From contig QXEO01001120.1 in the NCBI GenBank assembly GCA_007115705.1, positions 1 through 64,000 on the forward strand: a DNA stretch of 64,000 nt, in the 5' to 3' direction. Position numbers and translations under genes: made by a program. This DNA is from Dactylis glomerata (taxonomy: Eukaryota > Streptophyta > Magnoliopsida > Poales > Poaceae). Position 1 is the first letter of the stretch; the number at the start of each line of letters is the position of its first letter. Shown in pieces: positions 30,861-43,600 of the stretch. The notes below the pieces were generated by a model, which did not search any database, had not been told where the DNA came from, and was given only the letters and a program-made list of their open reading frames with translations.

Positions 30861-32187
30861 TGAAAGAGCATTTCCCTAATAAATGTATTTCGGTGTTTGT
30901 TAACAACATTTGGTGATTTAACCATGCTATTAAAGTCCTACAGATTTTCTAGGTTATTTCAGGATCTCGCGGAGGTGCACCCCAAAAAGGTTGAAAAGAT
31001 CGGAGCCCGTAGTCCAGTAGTGGAGTTAGGGCTTAGTTGTCTTGCAGGGTGCTTCGCGAAGGTGGAATTGGTGGAGAGGGGATTCACGAAATGCTGCTGT
31101 AGCTTCTTCTAGGGCGGAGACTCCGGCCCTGGTGGCCGGAGACTCCGGCCTAGAGGACTCGTCCAGGCAATCCTCAAAGTTGGACAACTCAGAGACCAGC
31201 CCGGAGTTGGGCCGGAGACTTTCTGTCTCTGGCCGGAGATTCCGGGTGGGGCGGAGACTCCGGTCCCCCGGGGCCGGAGACTCCGGTCTGGTCGGGTGGT
31301 CTAGGGTTGCAGACTGGCTTGGTCAATTCAGAGACCAGGCCGGAGTTGGGCCGGAGACTTTTGTCTCTGGCCGGAGACTCCGGCCCTGGAGTCACTTAGG
31401 GTGGAGACTCCGGCCCTCCTGGCCGGAGACTCCGGCCCTAGTTGTCCAGCAACGGCTACATTTCGTGGAGGACTATATAAAGCCTTCTTCTTCCTCAAGA
31501 GCTGGGCGCGGCTTCCACTCTCTCTCCTCCATTGTTCCAAAGCTTCAAAGCCCTAGTTCTCTCTCCCTAGCCAATAGAACTCAAAGCCCTTTTGGGATTT
31601 GAGGGAGAAGACCTAGATCTACACTTCCACCAAGGCGATTTGATTTCCCCCCTCTCTTTGTTGAGGGGCTTGTAACTTGTGTGATTCATCGGATTCCTAG
31701 CCGGAAGAAGCCGTCCTCCAAGCTTAACTTTGTGTGTAAGGGCTTGGTGGGCCTATTGGGAGCCTCCAATTGAGTTGTGGAGCTTGCCCCAATACTTTGT
31801 GTAAAGGTGTCGTGCCGCCTTCAAGGGCATCGCTTAGTGGAGCGTGAACTCGCCTTTGTGGCTTGTTCACCGGAGAATAGGGTGAGCCTTTGTGGCGTTG
31901 GTGGCCTTTGTGGCACCACACCTCTCCAACGTAGACGTACTTCCCGTAACAAGGAAGGAACTACGGGAATATATCCTTGTGTCTTCGTGTCTCCATTGCG
32001 GTTACCTCTATCCTTTACTCGTACCTTTACTTATGTTGTTATTGCTAGCTTGCTTATCACTCTAGGTAAATTCACTTAGTAGCACATCTAGAGAATTTAC
32101 CTTCTTGTCTAGCCTTAACTTGAAAAGAAGTAAAAATTTGGGTAGCTCCTATTCACCCCCCCTCTAGTCGCTCATACGATCCTTTCA
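30861..32187 (+). repeat. 3' LTR of the SIRE-like element
   Basis: 1327 bp. It is like the 5' LTR but has an extra 65 bp with two further palindromes (about 31104-31168) and only seven C in the run near the end. The TATA box is at about 31474. Confidence 0.95.
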
Positions 32188-35100
32188 CATGGCATACATG
32201 ATAGAGCCTATGGCAGAGGCATAGGGAATCTTATTCATCTCTTCTCTATCTTCAGCTGTAGCCGGACCTTGAGTCTTACTCAAGATCTTTCCTTGCAACA
32301 TAGGTAAGAACCCTTTCTTACTATCCTCCATTCTAAACCTCTTTAGAATCTTGTCAAGGTATGTACTTTGTGATAGCCCATTAAGCGTCTTGATCTATCT
32401 CTATAGATTTTGATGCCTAAAATATACGCCGCTTCACCAAGGTCTTTCATCGAAAACTTACTGTTTAAGTAATCTTTTACGCTCTTCAAAAGTTCCGTAT
32501 CATTTCCAATCAGCAATATGTCATCCACATATAATATTAGAAATGCTACAGAGCTCCCATTCAAAACTTCTTGTAAATATAAGTTTCTCCATAAGTTTTG
32601 ACAAATCCAAACCCTTTGATAACTTCGTCAAAACGGAGATTCCAACTCCGGGATGCTTGCTTCAGTCCATAGATGGATCGCTGAAGTTTGCATACCTTGT
32701 CAGCATCCTTAGGATCAACAAAACCCTTGGGCTGTACCATGTACAACTCTTCCTCAATGTTACCATTAAGGAACGCGGTTTTCACATCCATCTGCCAAAT
32801 TTCATAATCGAAAAATGCAGCAATTGCTAACATAATCCTAACAGACTTTAGCATCGCTACAGGTGAGAAAGTCTATCGTAGTCAATTCCTTGAATGTGTC
32901 GGAAACCTTTTGCGACAAGTCGTGCTTTATAGACGGTCACATTACCATCAACGTCTGTTTTCTTCTTGAAAATCCATTTATTCTCAACGGTCTTTCGGTC
33001 ATTGGGAAGTTCCACCAAAGTCCATACTTGGTTTTCATACATGGATTCCATTTCGGATTTGATGGCTTCATGCCATTTGTTGGAATCTGGGCTCATCATT
33101 GCTTCATCATACGTCGCAGGGTCATCGTTCTCAACAATGGCATTTACGATAAGATCACCGTACCATTCAGGAGTGGCACGTGTTCTTGTCGACCTGCGAG
33201 GTTCGGTAGCATTCTCTTTTGGAGTTTCATGATCTTCATCATTAGCTCCCACTTCATTTGGTGAAGTCACCACCGGAACGGTTTCCGGCGCTGCGCCACT
33301 CGCCAATTCATGAAGAGGAGGTTCAATAACCTCATCGAGTTCTACCTTCCTACTATTCACACCTTTTGAGAGAAACTCCTTCTCCAAAAAGGATCCGTTC
33401 TTAGCAACAAACACTTTGCCTTCGGATCTGTGATAGAAGGTGTACCCAATTGTTTCTTTAGGGTATCCTATGAAGACGCATTTTTCCGCTTTGGGTTCGA
33501 GTTTATCATGCTGAAGTTTCTTCACATAAACATCGCATCCCCAAACTTTTAGAAATGACAGCTTAGGTTTGTTTCCAAACCATAATTCATACGGTGTCGT
33601 TTCAACGGATTTAGATGGAGCCCTATTTAAAGTGAAAGCGGCTGTTTCTAGCGCATAACCCCAAAAAGATAGTGGCAGATCGGTAAGAGACATCATAGAC
33701 CGAACCATATCCAATAAGGTATGGTTACGACGTTCGGATACACCATTTCGTTGTGGCGTTCCAGCGGGAGTGAGTTGTGAAACTATTCCACATTCTCTCA
33801 TATGTGCGCCAAACTCGTAACTAAGATATTCTCCTCCACGATCAGATCGTAGAAATTTAATCTTTCTGTTACGATGATTTTCTACTTCACTCTGAAATTC
33901 TTTGAACTTTTCAAACGTTTCAGACTTGTGTTTCATTAAGTAAATATACCCATATCTACTTAAGTCATCAGTGAAAGTAACAAAATAACGATATCCACCA
34001 CGCGCCGGCACACTCATAGGTCCACATACATCGGTATGTATGATTTCCAATAAGTCTGTCGCCCGTTCTATTGAACCGGAAAACGGCGTTCTAGTCATCT
34101 TGCCCATAAGACATGGCTCGCATGTCTCAAATGATTCATAATCAAGTGATTTCAGAAGTCCATCCGAATGAAGCTTCTTCATGCGTTTAACACCAATATG
34201 ACCTAAACGGCAGTGCCACATGTATGCGGCTATATCATCATTTGACTTAATTCTTTTGGCATTCACATTATGAATATGTGTTTCATCACTATCAAGATTC
34301 AAAAGAAATAAACCTTTCTTCTCAGGTGCATGTCCATAAAAGATATTATTCATATAAATCGAACAACCATTGTTCTCAGACTGGAATGAATAATTGTCTC
34401 GCATTAAACAAGATCCGGATATAATGTTCATGCTCAACGCAGGCACCAAATAACATTTATTCAGGTTTAAAACTAATCCAGATGGTAAATGTAGAGGCAG
34501 CGTCCCGACGGCGATCACATCAACTTTTGATCCATTGCCGACGCACATCGTGACCTCATCCTTCGCAAGTTGCCGCTTATTCTTTAGCCCCTGTTTCGAG
34601 TTACATATGTGAGCAACCGAACCAGTATCAAATACCCAAGTGCTATTGCGACTACTAGTAAGGTACACATCAATAACATGTATATCATATATACCTTTGT
34701 TAATCTTTCCGTTCTTCTTATCCGCCAGATACTTTGGGCAGTTGCGCTTCCAGTGCCCCATTTCCTTGCAATAGAAACACTCAGTTTCATGTTTAGGACT
34801 AGCCTTGGGTTTCCTCTCAGAACCGGCAACAGATTTGCCGTCCTTCTTGTTTCTACCCTTGGACTTATTATCCTTTCTACCTTTCTTGAAACTAGTGGTC
34901 TTATTGACCATCAACACTTGATGTTCCTTTTTTATCTCCACTTCTGCAGTCTTAAGCATTGAGAGAAGCTCGGGGAGAGACTTCCTCATGCCCTGCATGT
35001 TGTAGTTCATCACAAAGCCCTTGAAGCTAGGTGGGAGAGATTGGAGAACCCGATGTATTCCCAACTCATTGGGAATCGTTATTCCCAAAGAGATGAGCTT

Positions 35101-35532
35101 ATCGGCGTACCCAGACATTTTGAGTACGTGCTCGCTAATGGAGCTGTTCTCTTCCATCATGCAGCTAAAGAACTTTTCTGAAGCATCATAACTCTCCACG
35201 GCAGTATGGGAGTCGAAGATCAGTTTCAACTCTCCCATTGTATCATAAGCGTTGCTGTTCTCGAAACGTTTTCGCAGCTCCGGCTCAAGTCCATACAGTA
35301 TGCCGCAATGAACTAAACTGTGATCCTCCTTACGAGTCAGAAAAACATTTTTCTCTTCATCGGGAGCATCTTCTGCAGGCGGGTTACCTAGCGGTGCCTC
35401 AAGCACATAGCCCTTTTGAGAGGCATTGAGGATGATCCTCAAGTTAAGTGCCCAGTTGGTGAAGTTGCTACCGTTGGTGGCTAGTTTTTCTTTCTCCATG
35501 AACGCATTAAAATTAAGAGCAGGTGGTGCCAT
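32188..35532 (-). pseudogene. Gag-pol polyprotein of the BARE/Angela-like element, frameshifted
   Basis: An intact frame of 891 codons runs from the ATG at 35532 to 32857. It covers gag (NGSNFTNWALNLRIIL, LQSLPPSFKGFVMNYNMQG), the zinc knuckle CFYCKEMGHWKRNC, protease (DTGSVAHIC, where A is usual in place of V), HHCC (HCRLGHIGVKRM, CEPCLMGK), integrase (HTDVCGP, RSDRGGEY, GVSERRN) and the start of RT. Then come at least three frame breaks: a one-base loss near 32873, another near 32563 before the YVDD region, and one near 32385. RT continues as YVDDILLIGND (about 32515). The rest is cut at 32188 by the nested element and resumes at 20123. It is a single-ORF polyprotein as in BARE. Confidence 0.9.
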
Positions 35533-36713
35533 GATCTACAAATTATTTGCAAAGTTAATTTAGACTAAGTTCATAATAGAATGAGTTCAGGTTAAATCAA
35601 ATTCTACGTGAACTCCCACTTAAAAACAACATCCCTCCTAGTTTTCTTAAGTGACTACACAAACCAAATCCACTATACCGCAACCGATCATCACGTGCAA
35701 CGGTATAGTTTCAAAGGCGAACATCACTATGTTCATCATATCAACCATATGACTCATGCTTAACCTTTCGGTTCGTGTTCCGAGGCCATGTCTGTACATG
35801 CTAGGCTCGCTAAGTAGAACCATAACATTTGCGTGTGTAAAACTGTCTTACACCCGTCGTATGTGAACGTAGAGTCTATCACACCCGATCATCACGAGGT
35901 GTCTCAAAACGACGAACTTTCTTGACGGTGCATGTTATGGGAGAACACATTTTTTATCTTGATATTTATGTGAGAGGGATCATCTTATAATGCTACCGCG
36001 CGATCAAATCTAAGCAGAATAAGATGCATAAAAGGATAAACATCACATGCATATATAATATGATATGATATGGTCCTTCACGCATTCGATCTCCATCTTG
36101 TGCGTTATGGTATGATCTCCATCATTCCACCGGCGTAGCACCAAGGTCCATGGCGCGCCACCTTGGTTGTCTTCCTCCATTACAATATATCACTTGGATA
36201 TATATATACGGCACGCAGGCCATTTAACTGTAAAGACAACCATATGGCTCCTGCCGGTTGTTTATAACTTACAAAAAGGATCATTGCATACAATTTGTAA
36301 CATAAACAATTTAACCATATCACATCACATGCCCTGCAAAAACAAGTTAGACGTTTCTAATTTGTCTTGCATATTTTACGTGGTTTGGGGCTTTTCTAGG
36401 GAGAACCGTTCTTACCTACGAACATGAAACCACAACGGTGATAAAAATATTATTAACAACTATTTGTAAAATAGATCATAACTATAGTGAAAGAAACGTA
36501 CACCCGCAAAGCCACATATGCCGAAGCATGTCAAGTGTGGGACAAGTCACGTGAACGCGGTCACGTAAGGTTAGTCTCGGGCAGCTTCAATCTCACTATG
36601 CCACTATGATCCAAAATACAAAAAAAATTGCAATAACATGATCATCAACGCCCACATCCACATGTGTTCTAGCCGTGCATACCAACTACGCATAGATATG
36701 GCTCTGATACCAC
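35533..36713 (-). other. Leader of the BARE/Angela-like element with primer site
   Basis: 1.18 kb between the primer site (rc of 36698-36713) and the gag ATG at 35532. No long ORF. A long untranslated leader is normal for the BARE/Angela clade. Confidence 0.8.
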
Positions 36714-39176
36714 TGATGGGTTCGTAGCATAGAAAACAAAATTTTTCCTACGCAAAAACACATAAACTAGCCAAGATACTCTACGAGGTGGTAGCAACGG
36801 AGACTAACCCTCGACGACCGTAAGCGGGGATTACGTTCCCGCACAAACGTTGACGATGGAGAGTCGGTGAAGACGCACGTTGTAATATCCCAAATTTTGA
36901 TGCTAATCTTTTGTGCTTATTCAATCATTTTTGTTCAAAATAAATAAATAGTTAGGACCGTGTTGCTGTTTTTATAGGGGTTTGGGAATAGGAAGATAGA
37001 GAAAAGAAAGGAAGGAATTTAGTTTGTACAGGAAGGAATTTAGTGTGTACGTGCTACTCCACTCACGACCCACTCATTGTGAAATCTTGTGGTTGCAAGC
37101 CTGGTGCTCTTTGTAGTGTTTTTTGTGCATAGCTAGTCACGTTTTCTTTATCCTACTAGCGTGAAGAAAGCAGTGGGCCGGGCTGGGCTTCTAATGTTCG
37201 AGCCGAACGTTCTGCTGTTTTGTTGCCTGTATACTAGGGTTGGGGTTGAGTTGGACGCCGCCGCCTCGACTGCCCTACAGTTCCTAGCGATAGAGTCCCA
37301 GCCTGCCGCCGCCGGGATCACGCGTTTCGCGACGTCGCCGGCGTCAAGTTGCTGTAGCTCCAGCGACGCTGCGCCGTTGTGGTCCGACTGTTTCTCGAGC
37401 TTTGGTTCCTGCTGTGGATGGCCGAGCGGAGCATCGTCATTGTCCCCTTAAATAAAAGAAACTCTGCTAAAATTTATAAATCTATAGTGGCCTTCGGAAA
37501 TGTTCATAGTAGGGGTAGCATTGCTAGATATGGCTGATATCTGGGGTGTTACAGTTGGTATCAGAGCCTAGGCTTTAGGTCTCTGGAGTAGATTAGTAAA
37601 TAATGTTCATAGTAGGGGTAGCATTGCCAGATAGGGCTGATATCTGGGGTGTTACACACGTAGTCGACGTAGTTGTTCACTTGACGTAGTCGACGTAGAG
37701 GTTCACTCGACGATCACAAGATCGTGTACACGGCGCCACAAGTGGCAGCGCCCCCGTGCTCGGTCACACGTACAGCACGACGTCGACTCCTCCACGCCCT
37801 CGGTCCAGCGGGGCAGCGGAAGAAGGGATCCGCCGGACACTCCACCACACACTTCTCCAAGTGTATGAACTACGAACTACAATTCCGGCAGAGCTTCGCT
37901 AAGCAGAGACGAAAATTGGGCAGCAACTATGCGAGGGAGGGGAGGATCAAGAAGTGTGTGACATGGAGGAGAGGGAGGGGTTTATATAGAGGAGGAGGGG
38001 CAGCCCCCAAGGGGTGGCCGGCCAAGGAGGGTCTCCTCCTCTTCATGACCCCCTCTTCATTCCCTTCATGGTGGTAACCCCCTCATCAACATGAGGTAAC
38101 CCCCATTTTAATGCATGACATTCATGCTAAATAAAATTCACACTTATTGATTTAATAAAACATTTTTATTTCTTTAATATTTGTTAATTCATTCAATTAA
38201 CAAACATTAACAAATACACCCTTGAGTTATTTCGATATCCCGAAACAGTTTCGGTGCTTTTCTGAAACAACCCTTATGCTGTCCTGTAATTCGATCGGAG
38301 TATCGTATCCACTCAAAAACGACGGCGAACCTTAAGTGTGTCACCCTACGGTTCGTGAATAACGTGGACATGATCGAGATTCCTCTCCGATCAATAATCA
38401 ACAGCGGAATCTGGAAATTCATGATGACTCCCACTTACTCAACGATGAACTAGTGATCGTGTGAACCAGTAACGAACATAGTTAATTCCTTTTGTCTCGC
38501 GATATTATTACTTGTCCGAGATCCGATCATTTGGTATCAACCATACCTAGTTTGATCTCGTTCACAACAAGTCTCTTTACTCGTTCTGTGATAATGCATT
38601 CCTGTGACCTAGTCACATGCTTGCAAGCGATTCTAATGCAATATCACCGAGAAGGGCCCAGAGAATATCTTCCCGTCATCGGGTCGGACAAATTCCACTC
38701 TTGATCCATGAGCCTCAACTAATACTTTCAGAATACCCAAATCAACCTTTATAATCACCCTATGACGGTGTGACGTTTGATATCATCAAAGCACTCTTCT
38801 GGTATCAGTGATTAATATGATCTCATGGTCTGAGGATTAGAACTATTTCGTATGAGTTTGATATAGCAAAGAACTTGATGACTTGATCGTATTGCTATTC
38901 GTACTATGGGTGTGAGTGTTCATCACATCATTCTTCTAATGATATAACCCCATTATTAACAACATCCAATGTTCATGATCAGTAAACCTTGATCATCGGT
39001 TAATCAACGAGCTAGCATAAAAGAGAGGCTTTACTAGGAACCCTTTTAGTTTATTAATCACACAAGTATTAATGTTTTCGATTAATATAATTCTAGCATG
39101 AGAAATAAACATCTATTATGAACACGGAATAATATAATAACAACTTTATTATTGCCTCTCGGGCATATTCCTTTCA
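36714..39176 (-). repeat. 5' LTR of the BARE/Angela-like element, split by a 776-bp insertion
   Basis: Two LTR parts, 36714-36880 and 37662-39176 (plus one duplicated CACGT), are collinear with 17765-19446. The open frames at 37724-38077 and 38207-38704 are repeated in the other LTR and are not genes. Confidence 0.95.
36881..37656 (+). mobile_element. Deletion-derivative LTR element (LTR, primer site, truncated LTR)
   Basis: The insertion is flanked by CACGT (36876-36880 and 37657-37661). It starts TGTAATATCCC and ends GGTGTTACA. A 673-bp LTR (36881-37553) is followed by a tRNA-Met-type primer site (TGGTATCAGAGCC, 37556-37568), about 33 bp of internal sequence, and then only the last 55 bp of the second LTR (37602-37656). 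The LTR has a GC-rich centre (37240-37440) with an open frame that I do not regard as a gene. The TGTAA...TTACA termini resemble some chromovirus-type Gypsy LTRs. Confidence 0.85.
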
Positions 39177-39181
39177 CATAT

Positions 39182-40694
39182 ACATCTACCAAATGATATT
39201 TTTGTGTGTTTAATGTAAAAAGGACAAATTTTGGTGCTAAAATAGGGATGGCACGAGACTTTTTTTGTCTTTTTACACAAGACATAAAAAATATCGATTT
39301 TTCACGAAACTAGGTCGTGCACATAGAATATCGAGACGTACGTGTTAAATTTTTGTTTGGAATTTTTTGATGTTTTCAAAACGTTTTTTTAGTGGTGGGA
39401 GCATATGCTCCCATGTTACGAATCGAATTTCCCATATGTGTATGTTTGTTAGAAAAATCTATACAGAATTAGTACTAGTTTTATGGAACAGAAATAATGA
39501 TCAAATTACCTCTCCCAGATGCAACACCTTGAAATAGAGATCTCCCGATGCCTATCACCACACGCCAAAGCTTGGATCAGCCGAGTCCGGCGATAGCTGA
39601 AACGCATCCTCCCAATGTAGAGGGTACGCAATCTGAACACAGCTGCCCATCATAAGTATGGTAGCTCATCATGCCGCCGAGTCATCCTTGTTTGTTCAAC
39701 AGAACCTACGCAATCTCTTCTTTGTCGTTGCTCAAGGAAACGGAAGGGAAAGCTTTACTTTCTTCTTTCCAACAGAGCGTCACAAGTTTGGACTTCCGCG
39801 AGATATCTCCCGCTTCTGGCCGTCGAGTCATGGTTGTTGTTCTGGGAGATGCAGATGTCACTCTTCGAATGGGCAGCTGAAAAGATAGGCATGGCTCCAC
39901 GTACGCGTCCTGGGAATTATTGCCGACCGCCGAAGCAAAGCCGCCGCATCCTCCTCCGGCGCCGAACTGTATTATGTCACGAGTCACGCCGACCGATTCT
40001 GATGGAGCTGCCGAGAGAAGAAACAGAAACACATCTTCCAATCCCAAGCCGGCCGTAACATGCACGACACGGCTCACCCTCACCCTCACCCGTAGCCGTA
40101 GTGCGCGCGCACCTCGTTGCCGCCGAGTTTTTTTATCGCAGAATCTGGTAAACAAGATATTGAAAACAATGGCACTCCCACGCCACGTCCCGTCGTCCCA
40201 AGCCTAATACCGACGTGCGAGCGCGCGGCGTCGTGCGGAGCTTGACGCCCAAGGACAAAAACGACTCGAGGGTGAGGGGGGCGTCGGGATCGCCTCGCAC
40301 GACGTCGGAATCCCCTTCCTTCCTTCTCACAGGCGAGAGCGCCCGGCCGGAGGAGGCTGACAGGGAACACAAATATGCCCATGAAACTACGCAAGCTAGC
40401 AGCATCAGCCTAGGCATAGCGTAACGTACCTAGCGCGGGCGGGCGCACAGATTCCTCTTCCTCCGATCTCCCAGAAAGAAATTATTCATTCCTCCGCCTC
40501 TCCGAGGCGCGCAGAGGCCCGCCCAAAAGGTGCGCCTCCGCCGCGGGCCATCTCTCTCCCATAATTCCTCTCCGACGCCGTACGTTCTGCTCCGCCCCCG
40601 CGCCGCCAGATCCCTCCCCGGCCGCGATCGAAACCGTCCTAGCTACGAGAAAGGTGGTGGCGGCGATCTTGGCCACCACAACAAGATCGGCCGG
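39182..40694. other. Upstream region of the glycosyltransferase gene
   Basis: The left part is AT-rich, with an 18-bp perfect palindrome TGGGAGCATATGCTCCCA at 39396-39413, typical of an old DNA transposon remnant. From about 39900 the sequence becomes GC-rich and CpG-rich, as expected of a grass 5' region. No TATA box is clear. Open frames here on both strands lack recognisable domains. Confidence 0.5.
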
Positions 40695-43600
40695 ATGCAG
40701 CCCGCGAAATGGAAGGCCGTGGACGGCTGCGCCGGGATCGGCGGCGGCGGCGACCAGCGCCGGCCGTGCGTCGCGGCGTCGCTGTCCATGCTGATCGCGG
40801 CCACCCTCGCGTTCCTCGCCTACGTCGCCTTCTTCCCGGACGACGGCGCCGGCGGGGTCTACCGCTGGTGGAGCTGCCAGGACTGCCGAGGAGGCGCGCT
40901 GGGAGAGTTCCCGACCGACTACGACGCCGCGCCGGCCGACGGGCCTACCGCCGCCGACCGCCGCCCACACACGCCGACGACGCTGGCGCACATCGTGTTC
41001 GGCATCGGCGCCTCGGCGCAGACCTGGGACCAGCGCCGCGGGTACGCGGAGCTCTGGTGGCGGCCCGACGCGATGCGCGGCCACGTCTGGCTGGACGAGG
41101 AGCCCGTCACCCCCTGGCCGGCCGCGACGTGCCCGCCGTACCGCGTCTCGGCGGACGCGTCCCGGTTCGGAGACCGCGCCTCGGCATCCCGAATGGCCAG
41201 GATCGTCGCGGACTCGTTCCTCGCCATATCCGCGGACCACGCAAACGACACTACCGCCGCCCAGGACGAGGAGCCTCGGTGGTTCGTGATGGGCGACGAC
41301 GACACGGTGTTCTTCCCGGAGAACCTGGTGGCGGTGCTGCGCAAGTACGACCACGAGGAGATGTACTACGTCGGGGCGCCGTCCGAGAGCGTGGAGCAGA
41401 ACGTGATGCACTCGTACGGCATGGCGTTCGGAGGCGGAGGGTTCGCGGTGAGCCGCCCGGCGGCCGCGGAGCTCGCCAGGTCCATGGACGGCTGCCTCGA
41501 CCGGTACAGGCTCTTCTACGGCAGCGATCAGCGCGTGCAGGCCTGCCTCGCCGAGCTCGGCGTCCCGCTCACCCGCGAGCCAGGATTCCACCAGGTGAGC
41601 ACCATTTCCTTACTTACGAAACTCAATTTCGGTACTGCATTCAATGCCACGAAGAATCAAAAACCCTCTCTTTGATTATAGATTAGGGGAAAACGCCTCC
41701 AAAACAGCTTGTTTTAGTGAGATTTTTTTTATTCCTAAGCAATCCACAAATGTTTCTGGAAACAGCTTGGGAACAAAAGAGGCTAAGAGCAATTTCAATA
41801 GTGTAGTCGGTTGCTAGCTATAAGCCCAATGCCATGTCATCTATAGCTAACTTAGAGCTAACATGTACAATAGTGAGTTATGAAATTATAGTAATTTATC
41901 AATGTGTGGGCCACCTTTCACTCTCTCAAAGTGTCTAGGAGCACGTGCTAGAGCTGGCTCTTGCATGAGAACCCACTCTCCTTCTCTCTCCTCTTCTCTC
42001 ACCTCCAACTAAGCATAAATATACTACTTTAATCCTTATAGCCTGCTGACTGGACCTTATTGTACTTGCTCTAATACTCACTGAACTTCCGTTGGGGCCG
42101 CAAGTTAGTTATAGCTCGGCTAGTCCTACATTCCTGCTCATAGATAGCCATATGAGCATCTCAAGATCTTCCCCACTAGGTTGAGCCTGACCAAAAACTT
42201 TTGTTCCAAACTTTTCACCGTCTCTTCGACTAGGACTCGCTATGGCACTGCCAAAACAGAACTTGGCAGCCGATCGAGGATCTCGTAGCTTTTGGAATCT
42301 TTCCGTTTTCTCAACGGTGAAACAGAGAAGCATCTACTAGCAGTTGACGCAAAAACGAATAGGAAACTACTACTAGCAATCACTGGATCGAAGCCGACGA
42401 CTGTGTGGTAGTCGCAGAGGCAGGGACAAGACGAAGGTACATGGAAAGGCAGGGCTGGTCCTTGGAGGGAGCAGCGCCTCTGTCGCACACCATGTGGCGC
42501 GGGTATCTAGCAGGACAAGTGTCCGTAGGAGAGAGGACGACTTGACCTAGCTAACCACCACCCATCCCAAAACGACAGACACGTATAGGGGTAGCTTTTT
42601 TCTTTTCCGGGCAGGCTGCACCACACTACATCACCACTTTTCATCCTCCTTTGCCCCCTATCACGTTCCACACGGCGAAATGAAGGCCAAGGAAGCCTAG
42701 ATTGCGAAAACTAGAAGAAAAGAAGTCGGAAATCCAATTCGGCTCCATGGGAGAGTACGAACCAAGTGTTTTAAAACATATTATGATTTTCTAAAACATA
42801 TTTATAAAAATATTCACATGCACATCATGATATTTTAAAACTTATTATAATTTTTAAAAAAAGGGTAATATATAATGTTATTTTTCCCACACACTTATGT
42901 GCAAACGTAGCATTCTTTCGTAAGGAGTGTATATTATATCGCGTAGATATCAATTACACCCAGCCCTTGTAACAACGTACTGCTCTAATGGCATTAGGGA
43001 CTAGAGATGCACATAGCTAAAAAAGAATTATAAAAAAGAAAATCCAGCTATATTTATATATTTCATATGGCAGTAGTATAAACACCACCAAGACAGCATC
43101 AGAAGTCCAACTTCTCCAATAACATCGCTTCCAAGAAGGAAACAGTCGTCATCGTTCGATCATAGATCATAGGTTTTCACCCTGGAGAAAGTCCCAGCTC
43201 ACAAAACAAAGCCTTCACCATGGGCATTGCCAGACATAACCAATTAAGGTCAAACCTTAGATTTTCACCCTACAAGGTAGAACTTTAAACTTCTCCAGTG
43301 ATGTTGTCCCCACTTGCTAATGCAGGTGCTACGAGTCATGAATCACCGAGCAAGTTCCTTATCGTCAAAGACTCGAACCAACATTGGTAGTCATCGGAAA
43401 CTTGGGGTCAATATCATTCTCTGCCTCTGACTTCACCATGGAACAAAAGTCATGTCCCATGATGGCAATGAACAACAAAGCTTCGCCACGCTTTCTCTGA
43501 AACCAGATGGTTAGAAAAAACATGGGTGGACACGATCGAATATCATCCAATCCAGCAATCTCAATGCATGTAGCCGAGGAGAGTTTGCCAGCAGAGCCTT

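Larger units (their letters stand above)
20124..32187 (+). mobile_element. SIRE/Maximus-like Copia retrotransposon, complete, with a third ORF
   Basis: The element is 12064 bp long and bounded by CATGG duplications (20119-20123 and 32188-32192). Its LTRs are 20124-21391 and 30861-32187, starting TGAAAGAGC and ending GATCCTTTCA. The primer site for tRNA-Met (TGGTATCAGAGC) is at 21394-21405 and the polypurine tract (AAAAAGGGGGAGAT) just precedes 30861. The order is gag (21450-24170), pol (24181-27612, one in-frame stop), spacer, third ORF (28701-30299), spacer. Large size, long LTRs and an extra ORF between pol and the 3' LTR are features of the SIRE/Maximus lineage. By eye the LTRs differ by about six substitutions, a 65-bp indel and a C-run length change, so the insertion is young. 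Confidence 0.95.
17765..39176 (-). mobile_element. BARE/Angela-like Copia retrotransposon, full length but interrupted by two insertions
   Basis: The LTRs are 17765-19446 (3' LTR) and 36714-39176 (5' LTR). Both are exactly 1682 bp once the 776-bp insertion and its 5-bp duplication are removed from the second. On the minus strand they start TGAAAGGAATATGCCC and end CCCATCA. The target duplication is CATAT (17760-17764 and 39177-39181). The primer site (rc of 36698-36713, GTGGTATCAGAGCCAT) and the polypurine tract (rc of 19447-19457, AAGTGGGAGAC) are both present. Without the inserts the element is about 8.56 kb, the normal size for this clade. The LTRs differ at roughly 25-30 positions by eye, so it is clearly older than the element nested in it. 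Confidence 0.95.

Noticed and set aside
37161..37451. 96-codon Ser/Ala/Cys-rich frame in the small derivative element
   Set aside because: It lies in the GC-rich leader of the LTR and has no recognisable domain; probably chance.
37724..38704. Frames of 117, 75 and 70 codons at 37.7-38.7 kb, also present at 18.0-19.0 kb
   Set aside because: They are part of the two LTR copies of the BARE/Angela-like element.
40482..41591. Long minus-strand open frame of 369 codons opposite exon 1 of the glycosyltransferase
   Set aside because: It is a shadow of the GC-rich exon on the other strand: Arg/Val/Gly-rich and without domains. The plus strand has clear family motifs.
40709..41686. Second plus-strand frame of 325 codons overlapping exon 1
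   Set aside because: Extremely Arg-rich; an alternate-frame artefact of third-position GC bias.
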